Source: OFTM382 sp964352615 (GTDB lineage Bacteria > Planctomycetota > Phycisphaerae > Phycisphaerales > UBA1924). From it: a DNA stretch of 64,000 bases. Below are positions 1-8,086 of the stretch, piece after piece. The notes below the pieces were generated by a model. The model saw nothing but the letters and a program-made list of their open reading frames with translations, searched no databases and was not told the DNA's origin. The position numbers and the translations under genes were made by a program. Position 1 is the stretch's first letter. The number at the start of each line of letters is the position of its first letter. The stretch spans positions 62,001 to 126,000 of the forward strand of contig CAYGSG010000001.1 in the NCBI GenBank assembly GCA_964352615.1. The letters run 5' to 3'.

Positions 1-152
1 CTGGGGGCGCGTTTCTGGACGCGCAGCGGCGATCGGTCGGGCGCAGTTCTGGCCCCCACCAAGCGCAGAGGCGACTCCGAAGCTCGTGAATCTGGTCGAC
101 CGGGTGGGGCCATGCGGGGTTTCAAGCAAGCAGCGTGCCCACATAGCCGACC

Positions 153-773
153 TTGTACACTCCAAGATTCTGTGAACGCCAGTGCCCCTGCCCGCGAAAG
201 ACCAGCGTGCCCGAGCCGAGCCCCGAACCAACAAGCCACGCGAGTCTGGCCTCAGCCGCGAGCCCGAGCGGATGGGCTGTAACGACGGCGCTGGGCCGGG
301 CCGAGGCGTTGGCCGCGTTCAAGACGCGAGCGAGGCGGGGCAAACTGGCCGAGTTCCGGGCTGGGTCGTTCGGTGCCCACGGGGGCGACTTCAGCGTCGA
401 GGCAGCGGCGACGCCGTTTGACTACAGGCTGGTCGGTGAGTTCCGCGAGGCAAGCGAAGGTAGCCTGATCGACCTGCGGCTGGTCCGGCTTCGCCGGATG
501 CCCGTGCTCTTTGCGGCGGTGCTCGCGGTGACGATCTGGCCCGGTGTGTGGCTGACGGACTCGATGCTCGTGACGTACTTCGGCTGGTACAGCCGGTGGA
601 CGCAGGCGATGCCTTGGTTCACGTACGCGTGGTACCTGCCGCTGACCGCTGGCCCGTTGCCGTGGATGTGGCGTGGCTTTGTGCGCAAGAGCAGGGCCGA
701 GGCGCTGGCCTCTGGCGCGGAGATGGCCGAGGCGGTCGCGCAAGCAGTCGACGGCTCGGTCGAAACGAACTGA
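153..773 (+). CDS. hypothetical membrane protein
   Basis: I do not recognise the family. The protein is up to 206 aa: a Pro/Ala/Arg-rich N-terminal region of doubtful reality, a soluble part up to about residue 110, then two hydrophobic stretches (about residues 115-135 and 150-172) rich in Trp and Tyr, and a charged tail. This suggests a small inner-membrane protein with both ends on the same side. The first start is TTG and no convincing ribosome site precedes it, so translation may begin further in, for example at a GTG or at the Met before the first membrane segment. It converges on the symporter gene, about 100 bases away, and is not linked to it. Confidence 0.5.
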   Translation: MYTPRFCERQCPCPRKTSVPEPSPEPTSHASLASAASPSGWAVTTALGRAEALAAFKTRARRGKLAEFRAGSFGAHGGDFSVEAAATPFDYRLVGEFREASEGSLIDLRLVRLRRMPVLFAAVLAVTIWPGVWLTDSMLVTYFGWYSRWTQAMPWFTYAWYLPLTAGPLPWMWRGFVRKSRAEALASGAEMAEAVAQAVDGSVETN

Positions 774-875
774 CCGAGCGACAGCGCGCGCCGCCAATCA
801 TTGCAGATATTGCCAAACAAAGAACCGGACCACGCGAACGTGGCCCGGCTCAAAGTTTCAGATCAGACTCGTGGT

Positions 876-2750
876 CTACTCGACGTCCTTGCCCTCGACG
901 ACATCGGTGAGGGGCGCGGGCGTGTGGCCCGGATCGCCGCCAGCCTTCATGCGGCGGAAGTACTCGTGGTACGCGCCCATGGCCTTGGCACCGAAGATCC
1001 ACATGATGGGGATGTTGGCGACGAGCATGACGCCCAGGCCGAGCGTGGTCCACATGTCGAGTTCGGTGTCCGTGCCGATGATGGCGGGGTTGCCTCCAAT
1101 GGACGTGGCTAGGACTGTCGTCACAAGGATGAGCAGGGCGTAGACGATCTTGTAGATCATGACGGCTGGGCCGGCGGCCTTTTCGCCGTGGGTGCCAAAG
1201 AAGTAGTAGATGCCTTGCTCGCCGTAGTAGGACCAAGAGATCATGGTCGAGATGGCAAAGAGCCATGCGGCGATGGTGACAAGCCACATACCGAGGCCCG
1301 GCGTGACGCGGTCAAATGCGTAAGCGGTCATCGACGCACCGGCATAGTCGCCATAAAGCCCGAGGTCGGGAGTCCCGTCTTCATTTTCGCGGAATCGGGG
1401 CTGGGATTGGGAGGAGAGGGTGTTCCATGAGACGCTCCACTCGCCGTCGTCTCCTTGGCTAACGGTACCTGTGATCTTGCGTAGATCGCGTCCGGTGTCT
1501 TCGTTCTGGTCGGCTGCGACGACGAAGAAGATGGTCTCTCCGTTGCGCCATCCCGCCTCAGCGGCATCGGATCGCCGGATGGTGCGGGCTTCGTCGGTCA
1601 TGGATGGGAGCGCGCCAGACTCGAGTGTCCAGGTGTCCACGATGGACTCGCCTGTCTCATCGTCGACGGCTTGCACGATGCGCACGTCATCAGTGGTGAG
1701 GTACGTGGCTTCAGAATCGCGGTTGTACGCACCGGTAGAAAGGATGACCAGCGCGGTCAGGGTGCAGACGACAATGGTGTCGATAAAGGGCTCGAGGCCT
1801 GCGACGACGCCTTCACGAACAGGCTCATCGGTCTTGGCGGCGGAGTGGGCGATGGGGCTTGAGCCTTGGCCAGCTTCGGAACTGAAGAGGGCGCGTTTGA
1901 TGCCCCAGAGGGCCGCGTATCCGAAGGTGCCTCCGAGGAACGCGCCCACAGGCTCGGCGTTCGCTCCGATGCCCAGGAAGCCGTCGGGCAGGCCGCTCTT
2001 GACGATGAGGCCGAGCATGGCGGGGATGTCGCCGATGTGAAGGACGAGCACGTAGCCCGCAGCGAGAACGTAGATCATGCACATGAAGGGGACGATGCGT
2101 CCGGCCACGGCGCCGATGCGCTTGATGCCGCCGATGATGACGAGACCTACCAGGATGGTGAGGACGATGCCGGTGACCACCTGCGGGATGCCGAAGTAGG
2201 TGAAGGTGACGTCGGCGACGTTCCAAGCTTGGAACATGTTGCCGCCAGTGATCGCGGAGATGATGAGCGTGACGACGAAGATGCCGCCGATGATCGTGCC
2301 GATTGGAGCAAGACCCCATTCAGCGAAGCCCTTCTTAACGACGAACATGGGCCCGCCGTGCGGGTTGTCAGGGTCGTCGGTGTTTCGGTAGAGCATGGAC
2401 TGCGTGACTTCGGTCATTTTGATTGACATCCCGAGGATGCCGATGACCCACATCCAGAAGATCGCGCCCGGTCCTCCGAGGGCGACGGCGACCGCGACGC
2501 CGGCGATGTTGCCCAGCCCCACCGTCGCGGAGAGCGCGGCGGAGAGCGCCTGAAAGTGGTTGATGGCGCCGGGGTCGTTCTTGTCGTCGTACTTGCCCCT
2601 AACGACGGAGATGCCGTGCGTGAGGGCCCTGAACTGCCCGAAGCCTGACCAGACCGTGAAGACCAAGCCCGTGAGGAGCAAGGCATAGACGGTGTAGTTG
2701 GAGAAGAGCACGCCGTTAATGGCGTTGATGAAGTCGTTGATTCCGCCCAT
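876..2750 (-). CDS. sodium:alanine symporter family protein (AGCS) with a large insertion
   Basis: Secondary transporter importing alanine or glycine with sodium across the cytoplasmic membrane. The family signature is plain near residues 70-110 (GLGNIAGVAVAVALGGPGA followed by FWMW), and hydrophobic segments run through the protein. The reading frame is open further upstream, but that part would overlap the divergent gene at 2903 and is not membrane-like. The ATG at 2750 (MGGINDFINAINGVLF) gives the usual AGCS beginning. At 624 aa it is well over the common 450-500 aa, because a hydrophilic block of about 140 residues (roughly 338-480, bases 1310-1735) is inserted between two membrane segments. 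That block is rich in Asp, Glu and Thr and probably lies outside the membrane. The family is certain; the substrate is inferred. Confidence 0.9.
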   Translation of the reverse strand: MGGINDFINAINGVLFSNYTVYALLLTGLVFTVWSGFGQFRALTHGISVVRGKYDDKNDPGAINHFQALSAALSATVGLGNIAGVAVAVALGGPGAIFWMWVIGILGMSIKMTEVTQSMLYRNTDDPDNPHGGPMFVVKKGFAEWGLAPIGTIIGGIFVVTLIISAITGGNMFQAWNVADVTFTYFGIPQVVTGIVLTILVGLVIIGGIKRIGAVAGRIVPFMCMIYVLAAGYVLVLHIGDIPAMLGLIVKSGLPDGFLGIGANAEPVGAFLGGTFGYAALWGIKRALFSSEAGQGSSPIAHSAAKTDEPVREGVVAGLEPFIDTIVVCTLTALVILSTGAYNRDSEATYLTTDDVRIVQAVDDETGESIVDTWTLESGALPSMTDEARTIRRSDAAEAGWRNGETIFFVVAADQNEDTGRDLRKITGTVSQGDDGEWSVSWNTLSSQSQPRFRENEDGTPDLGLYGDYAGASMTAYAFDRVTPGLGMWLVTIAAWLFAISTMISWSYYGEQGIYYFFGTHGEKAAGPAVMIYKIVYALLILVTTVLATSIGGNPAIIGTDTELDMWTTLGLGVMLVANIPIMWIFGAKAMGAYHEYFRRMKAGGDPGHTPAPLTDVVEGKDVE

Positions 2751-2902
2751 GGGTATTTCTGGTCCTGATGGCAAGGAGATGAACCACCGCCGAGGGCCTT
2801 GCCCGCCGGCACAAGCCGGGATCATCGCCGAAACGGGCCGAGAATGCAACGTGGGGTCAATTCTGCCCCGAGGACACCATCTTGCGGCTAACCTGAACGG
2901 GC

Positions 2903-3664
2903 ATGTGGAGCTTGGATGAACTGGCCGATACTCTCGCGCAAACCCTCGCCACACGCGAGGATGAGCTTGCGATTGAACAGACGTTCAGCGGGCTCGACTC
3001 CCTGAGCGAGGTTGAACTGCACGCGGTGCTCGGGCAGGGCATGGCCCGCCAAGGCTGGGGCGTGCTCCGCGAGGCCCCGTTTCCGAGCCAGGTCGAATCG
3101 GGCCGATCCCGCAAGGGCGAAACCGAGCGAGAGGCTGCCCTTCGGCGTGAACGAGAGCGATGCGATCTGGTGGTGCTGCCTGAAGGGGCGAGTTCGCTCG
3201 CAGACCCACGGGATCGGTTCGCGGACGACCTTGAGCGACAGGCGGGTCTGTTCGCAGCGGTCGAGCCCGCGCCATCCGCGACGTCGGATGGGAGCGTGGA
3301 GCCCCAAGAGGCTTGGTGGCTCGAGTTCAAATCGGCTGGTCAGTTCCGCGTTGTCGATGGCTACGCGAGCGCCGACAAGTCGTACAGCTCGTTCGTGTCG
3401 GGTGTGCTGCGTGACGCAAAGAAGCTAAACGCGGACCCGATGATCGAGCGCAGCGCGTGCGGGCTGGTGCTCTTTACGGCTGAGCGAGCGATCGCTGAGC
3501 ACGATCTGGCGGCGCTGATGCACCGGCTGCTGGACAAGGATGCGCCCGTCTGCGAGCAGGTGGTTCGCCACCAGCCGATCGCCGACCGGATCGGCAACTC
3601 TTGGTGCTCGGTGTCGCTGATGCGGGTGCGCAACGATGCTGCCAGGGAGTGTGGATCGATCTAA
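2903..3664 (+). CDS. hypothetical protein with PD-(D/E)XK-like motif
   Basis: A soluble 253-aa protein that I cannot place in a named family. The N-terminal third is acidic and helical. Residues 86-92 (RCDLVVL) form a short hydrophobic strand with Asp88, and about 50 residues later WWLEFKSA carries Glu141-x-Lys143. This D...ExK spacing, each in a beta-strand context, is what restriction-endonuclease-fold proteins show, so a nuclease or an inactive relative is possible. It is divergent from the symporter gene, with 152 bases between the starts, and converges on the beta-propeller gene at 3674. No partner methylase or helicase is adjacent. The coding region is secure; the fold is only a suggestion. 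Confidence 0.7.
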   Translation: MWSLDELADTLAQTLATREDELAIEQTFSGLDSLSEVELHAVLGQGMARQGWGVLREAPFPSQVESGRSRKGETEREAALRRERERCDLVVLPEGASSLADPRDRFADDLERQAGLFAAVEPAPSATSDGSVEPQEAWWLEFKSAGQFRVVDGYASADKSYSSFVSGVLRDAKKLNADPMIERSACGLVLFTAERAIAEHDLAALMHRLLDKDAPVCEQVVRHQPIADRIGNSWCSVSLMRVRNDAARECGSI

Positions 3665-3673
3665 CGCGACGGT

Positions 3674-5033
3674 TCAGGGGCAAGGCCCGATGAGGCCGAG
3701 CAGCGCGAGGAAGTCGCCGAAGCTNNNNNNNNNNNNNNNNNNNNNNNNNNNNNNNNNNNNNNNNNNNNNNNNNNNNNNNNNNNNNNNNNNNNNNNNNNNN
3801 NNNNNNNNNNNNNNNNNNNNNNNNGCCGAGCAGCGCGAGGAAGTCGCCGAAGCTGACCATGCCGTCGCCGCCGTTGAGAGTGCCGAAGTCGTCCGCGATG
3901 TCGCCTACACATGCAGTACCCGGCCAGGACGCTACATCGTTGGCACCGATGCCGCCGGTCAGCAGCGGAGAATTGGGGCCGGGAGTGAGCTGGCCGGTCA
4001 TCGAATCGACGGCGAAGGCGTACACACCTTGGATGCCATCGAGCGCCGTGGAGTTGTCCAGTGCAAACAGCACGCCTTCGAGTGAATCCATGCCTTGCAG
4101 CGTGCCTTGAAGGCCGACATCAAAGCTCTGGCCGAGGCTGGTCGCCTCGCCCGTACCGGGATCGAGCGCGAACACCTGTATGGTCGCGTCCGTGCCGTGC
4201 GAGACGAAGAGCAGCGAGCCATCGGTCGAGAACGCGAAGCCCTTGGGCGACTGGCCGGGAGAGGTGAACGGGCTGTTGGGTACCTCGATGAGGTTGTTGT
4301 TTTCGGAATCAAAGAGGAAGCCACTGAACGCCCGGCCGCCCGAGCTGATTCCACCAGCGGCGTAGAGGAACCGGCCGTCGGGCGTGAACTCGAGTGCAAC
4401 ACCGAACACAGGGATGTTGATGGTGTTGACGAGGGTCGCTGAACTCCCCGTTACTTGCCAAAGCCGGACGATGTTGCTGAACGAGTCGTTGGTAGCGAGC
4501 CAGTTTCCGCTGGGATGCACCGCCACGGATGTGAGAAAGTCGCCCGCGGCATCCGAGTCCGCAAGCGTGAGCGTCTGGAGACCCGCGTCGAACTCATACA
4601 AGCGAAGCTCGTTGATACCGCCGAGATTGGTGACCGCCGTGGCGAGCAGGTCGTCGGTGACCCAGTCAAGATCGAGCCCAGCCTGCGGCAGCGTGAGGCT
4701 CGTGACGACGCTGAGCGTGCCATCGGGTGCGACCTCATAGATCGTGTAGTCCTCAGGCAATTGACCCGAGGCGTGGGTGGTGGCCAGGTATCGGCCGCTG
4801 GGCGAGCGGGAGATCGCGTAGGCGTTGCACGCGGCGCACGGCTGGCTGGTGCTGGTGCGTGAACCAGTCACCACACGATCGACGAGCGTCAGCGAGCCAT
4901 CGGCGTTGTACCGCATCGACGAGACGCTGCCTTCGAGATTGCCGTTGTTGGCCACGAAGATCATGGGGTCGGTGCTCTGGGCCGAAGCTGACGCGGCGGC
5001 CAGCACGAGGATTGATGCAAGAATCGGTCTCAT
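3674..5033 (-). CDS. secreted beta-propeller (lactonase-like) protein with C-terminal tail; interrupted by a false gap
   Basis: Secreted protein with a signal peptide (MRPILASILVLAAASASAQS) followed by seven-bladed-propeller-type repeats of the 6-phosphogluconolactonase/YVTN kind: recurring phrases such as SPSGRYLAT, HPSGNWLAT and TPDGRFLYA about 50 residues apart. The C-terminus carries the short conserved tail shared with the upstream gene (GDIADDFGTLNGG, then SFGDFLALLG). The N run at 3725-3824 lies inside this tail. Thirty identical bases stand on both sides of it; merging them restores an open frame ending in LIGPCP and a TGA at 3674, giving a 409-aa protein. The start lies 24 bases after the stop of the upstream gene, so the two are probably co-transcribed. 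Enzymatic function is not implied: such propellers are often binding proteins. Confidence 0.8.
3695..3854. repeat. 30-bp direct duplication flanking an N run
   Basis: Bases 3695-3724 and 3825-3854 are identical and sit immediately left and right of the 100 N. The simplest reading is that two contigs overlap by these 30 bases and a scaffolder separated them with a default 100-N spacer. Removing one copy plus the N restores the gene frame. Confidence 0.85.
3725..3824. other. assembly gap (100 N), probably artefactual
   Basis: Exactly 100 undefined bases within the 3' end of the lactonase-like gene. The round length is the usual placeholder for a gap of unknown size. The flanking 30-base duplication argues that no sequence is really missing. 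Confidence 0.9.
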
Positions 5034-5057
5034 CGTTGTGTTCCTTTTCTATTACGA

Positions 5058-6626
5058 TTATGGACAAGGCCCGATGAGGCCGAGCAGCGCGAGAAAGTCG
5101 CCGAAGCTNNNNNNNNNNNNNNNNNNNNNNNNNNNNNNNNNNNNNNNNNNNNNNNNNNNNNNNNNNNNNNNNNNNNNNNNNNNNNNNNNNNNNNNNNNNN
5201 NNNNNNNNGGACAAGGCCCGATGAGGCCGAGCAGCGCGAGAAAGTCGCCGAAGCTCACCATGCCGTCGCCGCCGTTGAGGGTGCCGAAGTCGTCGGCGAT
5301 ATCACCGGTGCAAGTTGGGGCCTGCGCAAAGAACACCCGAATCGATGTATCGCCCGAGTACGCCAGCGCCAAATCCGGCAGACCGTCGTTGTTCAGATCG
5401 CCTATGGCCAATGAGGTTCCCACCTCCGATGCATCGAACGTCCACGCGGGCACATCGTCGAGCACGCCCTCGCGGTTGAGATAGATGTGCGCTCGGCCGC
5501 CGCCGAAGTGGATCTCGGCAAGATCGAGATCGCCATCGCCATCGATATCGAACGCCCGCGTTTCTTGGGCGCTGTCGAAGGGCGGCGTGGTCGTGTCCAC
5601 CAGTGTCAAATCAGGCGAGGTGATGTCGTACAGCCGGCCCATGTCGCTTGATGAGTTGTAGAAGATTTCGAGCTCGGGGTCCCCGTCGAGGTTGGCGAAC
5701 ACCGCGTTGCGGTCGAGCGTCTCGCTGCCGGGAGCCTGGGGCACTTCCATCGAGGGCAGGCTAACGGGCGTTCCTGTGCCGTCGTTGAGGTAGATGGCGC
5801 TCTTGAAGTTGGCCCACTTGGCCACGCCCAGATCGGCGAACCCGTCACCGTTGATGTCCGCCGCATCGATGCCGTTCTGCACCGCGGTGTCGGAAGACAT
5901 CCAACTCGGGCTGGCCTCCAGCGTCGAACCATCACCACGCAGCAGGAAGACCGGGCGGAACGGGTCCGGGTTGAGCCCCTGATTCGTGGTGGCAAGGTCG
6001 AGGTCGTTGTCGTTGTCGATGTCGACAAGCACGCCCGCGGTGCCCCACGCGCTGGGGCTGGTGGCCGAGACATAGCCCGCCGTGGTCGAAGGCCCCGACG
6101 CGCTGCCGAAGTAGACGCGGATGTTGTCGCTGCGGACACCACCGCCGTGGATCGTGACGATGTCGAGGAACGTGTCGCCGTTGATGTCGCCGATGAGCGC
6201 ATCGCCGGTGTGGGTGGCGTCGTCGCTGAGCCAGCCGGGCGAAAGATCGATGCCCGAGCCATTGCCGTAGTAGACCTGATCCTGAAACTCGGTGTAAGGC
6301 GGGAAGCTGTTGGAGCGATAGACGGCCGCGAGCAGGTCGTTGAAGCCATCGCCGTTGAGGTCTGCGATCTGAAGACTGCCTACCTGCCTTCGGAGCAGTA
6401 CTTCTTGGTCGGGCGTTGTGCCGTAGGGCACCGCATCGCCGGCCTTGGTGCCGCCGGAGGACGAGTTGGTTTCCGGGACCGCTCGCAACAGACCGTCTTC
6501 GGAGACCTCGAAGGCTTGGCCTGCGTCAGGCCCGGCATCGGGATCGAAAGCCAAAGCGGAGAAGGCGAGCCCGCTCGCGCAGACGACAGCAAACGGGCGA
6601 AAGCGGCTAAGGCTTGGCATTGGCAT
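5058..6626 (-). CDS. secreted FG-GAP/VCBS-repeat protein with C-terminal tail; interrupted by a false gap
   Basis: Exported protein with a signal peptide ending near AFSALA, then FG-GAP/VCBS repeats recognisable by recurrent calcium-loop-like phrases: DLNGDGFNDLL, DINGDTFLDIV, DINGDGFADLG, DIDGDGDLDLA and DLNNDGLPDLA. These build a beta-propeller of the integrin-alpha type and imply binding or adhesion at the cell surface. The C-terminus has the same tail as the downstream gene (GDIADDFGTLNGG, SFGDFLALLGLIGPCP). The N run 5109-5208 is flanked by identical 47-base blocks (5062-5108 and 5209-5255); collapsing them gives a 473-aa protein ending at the TAA 5058-5060. GGAGGA lies about 8 bases before the ATG at 6626. 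First gene of a two-gene unit with the lactonase-like gene. Confidence 0.85.
   Translation of the reverse strand: MPMPSLSRFRPFAVVCASGLAFSALAFDPDAGPDAGQAFEVSEDGLLRAVPETNSSSGGTKAGDAVPYGTTPDQEVLLRRQVGSLQIADLNGDGFNDLLAAVYRSNSFPPYTEFQDQVYYGNGSGIDLSPGWLSDDATHTGDALIGDINGDTFLDIVTIHGGGVRSDNIRVYFGSASGPSTTAGYVSATSPSAWGTAGVLVDIDNDNDLDLATTNQGLNPDPFRPVFLLRGDGSTLEASPSWMSSDTAVQNGIDAADINGDGFADLGVAKWANFKSAIYLNDGTGTPVSLPSMEVPQAPGSETLDRNAVFANLDGDPELEIFYNSSSDMGRLYDITSPDLTLVDTTTPPFDSAQETRAFDIDGDGDLDLAEIHFGGGRAHIYLNREGVLDDVPAWTFDASEVGTSLAIGDLNNDGLPDLALAYSGDTSIRVFFAQAPTCTGDIADDFGTLNGGDGMVSFGDFLALLGLIGPCXXXXXXXXXXXXXXXXXXXXXXXXXXXXXXXXXXSFGDFLALLGLIGPCP
5062..5255. repeat. 47-bp direct duplication flanking an N run
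   Basis: Bases 5062-5108 and 5209-5255 are identical and abut the second 100-N run. As at the first gap, this is best explained by an unmerged contig overlap. Removing one copy plus the N deletes 147 bases, keeps the frame and leaves a single normal C-terminal tail. Confidence 0.85.
5109..5208. other. assembly gap (100 N), probably artefactual
   Basis: Exactly 100 undefined bases inside the C-terminal tail of the FG-GAP protein, flanked by identical 47-base blocks. Both gaps in the window fall at the same place of two genes encoding the same tail, as expected if this tail recurs across the genome and breaks short-read assembly. Confidence 0.9.
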
Positions 6627-6967
6627 CTCTGTAATCCTCCGGGATTGGCCCGATCAGCGGTTGGCGAGCCGCGACGCGCCCAGCCTACCCGAAGAGCCCC
6701 CGCGATCCAAGAGCGGACTAGGCCATGGTGTCGCTCTGTGCTCTGTGATGAGTGCTCTTCTCCCTCCTGCTCTCTGCCTCTTTACGTCACGGTTCTGCGC
6801 CTCTGCGTTCTCTCTTCGCCCCGGCACGACAACCGCTCCCGGCGTTGCTATCGTCCCCCTAGCAGGTGCCAGCACGCCCCAAAGGCAGCCAGCCCCTCCG
6901 ACAGCCTCCTCCGACCGAGGGAGCCCCATCCACCCGCCAATCCACCTTTTCTTGAAGGATCCAGACC
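6627..6967. other. intergenic region between divergent genes
   Basis: About 340 bases between the FG-GAP gene (minus) and the DUF3467 gene (plus), which must hold promoters for both. The middle is pyrimidine-rich on the plus strand (about 6750-6830). I see no open frame with coding character, no structured RNA that I recognise and no unambiguous sigma-70 promoter. Confidence 0.6.
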
Positions 6968-7315
6968 ATGAGCGAGACCAAAGCAGCCCAGGGCGATCAG
7001 CGTCAGATTCAACTCCGCATCGACGAGTCGAAGATGACCAACACCTACGCCAACACCATCCGCACCTCGACCACCCAGGACGAGGTCGTCATGGACTTCG
7101 GCATGAACCTGCCCGTCCAGGGCCAAGACGGCCAGCCCGCGATCATGTTCTCCGTGGGCAACCGCACCATCATGAACTGGTCAGGCGCTAAGCGTCTGGC
7201 CATCAGCCTCGGCCAGATCATCCGCCGGTACGAGGAGCAGAACGGCGAGATCGCCCTTCAGCAGCCAAAGCCCGCGGGCGATGGCCCCCGCTTGGCTGAG
7301 TCCGGCGACGCCTGA
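6968..7315 (+). CDS. DUF3467 domain protein
   Basis: A 115-aa protein matching the DUF3467 family, small cytoplasmic proteins of unknown function found widely in bacteria. The recognisable stretch runs from about residue 16 to 90: an opening strand (IDESKMTNTYANTIR), then DEVVMDFGMN, and a final helix with RLAISLGQIIRRYEEQNG. The start ATG is preceded by GAAGGA at a good distance. It is a single-gene unit, followed directly by a strong intrinsic terminator and preceded by a 340-base non-coding region. No function can be inferred from the neighbours. Confidence 0.85.
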   Translation: MSETKAAQGDQRQIQLRIDESKMTNTYANTIRTSTTQDEVVMDFGMNLPVQGQDGQPAIMFSVGNRTIMNWSGAKRLAISLGQIIRRYEEQNGEIALQQPKPAGDGPRLAESGDA

Positions 7316-7364
7316 CACCCCCCCATCGCTCTTTCGTTCGGGCTAAACCCAAACCAAACGACAA

Positions 7365-7389
7365 GCCCCGGCCACGAGCCGGGGTTTTT
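7365..7389 (+). terminator. intrinsic terminator after the DUF3467 gene
   Basis: Seven-base perfect stem (CCCCGGC 7366-7372 pairing with GCCGGGG 7378-7384), five-base loop, then TTTTT. It lies 50 bases after the stop codon. Confidence 0.85.
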
Positions 7390-7687
7390 CTTTGTTTTCA
7401 GATTGTTTTTGCGATTATCTACCGCCCAGTGCTCAACCGTTCAGCAGGCAGAGAGGGGCGATTCAGCCGAGGACCAACGATGGACGCCTTCACCGAGCCT
7501 TGACGCCCGCTTGACACCGGAGCGGATTTCTGCGGTAATAGAGCGTGGCCGAGGAGTGTGTCGCCCTCCAAGGACGAAGAGAAGGGCGAAGCCCGCACAA
7601 AGATGGCTCCGAGCTTTCGGCGCCGAGGCAACAAGGTTTTGACCAGGCCGATTCAGACCGGACCCAACGAGACCAGGGAGGTGCATC
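7390..7687 (+). other. intergenic region, weak promoter-like motif only
   Basis: About 300 bases between the terminator and the next gene. A TTGACA (7511-7516) is followed after 19 bases by TAATAG (7536-7541), which could be a sigma-70-type promoter with a long spacer. No coding character and no recognised RNA gene. The last bases hold the ribosome site (AGGGAGG) of the next gene. Confidence 0.4.
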
Positions 7688-7930
7688 GTGATCACGGATC
7701 GCTCCGACCACTACCCCCAAGACCCCAAACACGCGGACGCGGGCCTGAGAGAGTCCATGTTCGTCGAGGCCAAACCGAGCTTCAGGGCCGACACCGATCA
7801 AGGCGGCCACTGGTGGGTCTGGCGCAGGCTCAGCTCCAACGGCTGGGCCACGCACCAACGCTGCGGCAATCGGGAGGCCGCCCACGAACTCGCCTGCCAG
7901 CTCAACCGCTCGTCGATCGACGTCGCCTGA
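7688..7930 (+). CDS. small hypothetical protein
   Basis: An 80-aa protein with a GTG start placed about six bases after an AGGGAGG ribosome site, which is why I accept it. It is hydrophilic, with a Trp-rich centre (GGHWWVWRRLSSNGWATHQR) and a helical C-terminus. That pattern resembles small single-domain proteins that fold around a Trp cluster, but I cannot name a family. No signal peptide or membrane segment. It precedes the lipoprotein operon by about 155 bases and is separated from it by a palindrome, so it is probably its own unit. Confidence 0.55.
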   Translation: MITDRSDHYPQDPKHADAGLRESMFVEAKPSFRADTDQGGHWWVWRRLSSNGWATHQRCGNREAAHELACQLNRSSIDVA

Positions 7931-8009
7931 ACGCTGGAGTCGTCGGTTGGTCGATCTGTGAGTCGATCGAACGCTCGGCCAGTTCGCCCGAGTCTTTTTG
8001 GTTTTGTCG

Positions 8010-8027
8010 GAACACAAGTTAGTGTTC
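8010..8027. promoter_or_regulatory. palindrome GAACAC-N6-GTGTTC upstream of the lipoprotein operon
   Basis: Perfect six-base inverted repeat with a six-base spacer, 59 bases before the start of the first lipoprotein gene. Size and placement fit an operator for a dimeric regulator. It also resembles a GAAC-N10-GTTC SOS-type box, but I cannot say which regulator binds. Confidence 0.4.
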
Positions 8028-8086
8028 ACCAATACACTCTGGGTACGGCTTGGCTTTATGCCACGCGCTCACCCGGAGGAACCACC

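Noticed and set aside
252..797. Open frame of 181 codons on the minus strand
   Set aside because: Arg/His/Pro-rich composition of an antisense shadow of a GC-rich gene, without ribosome site.
2750..2954. Longer N-terminus for the symporter
   Set aside because: The extra 68 residues are Arg/Pro-rich, not membrane-like, and would overlap the divergent gene at 2903.
3725..3824. A real 33-residue insertion in the lactonase-like protein
   Set aside because: Flanking 30-base duplication and a restored frame on removal show a scaffolding artefact.
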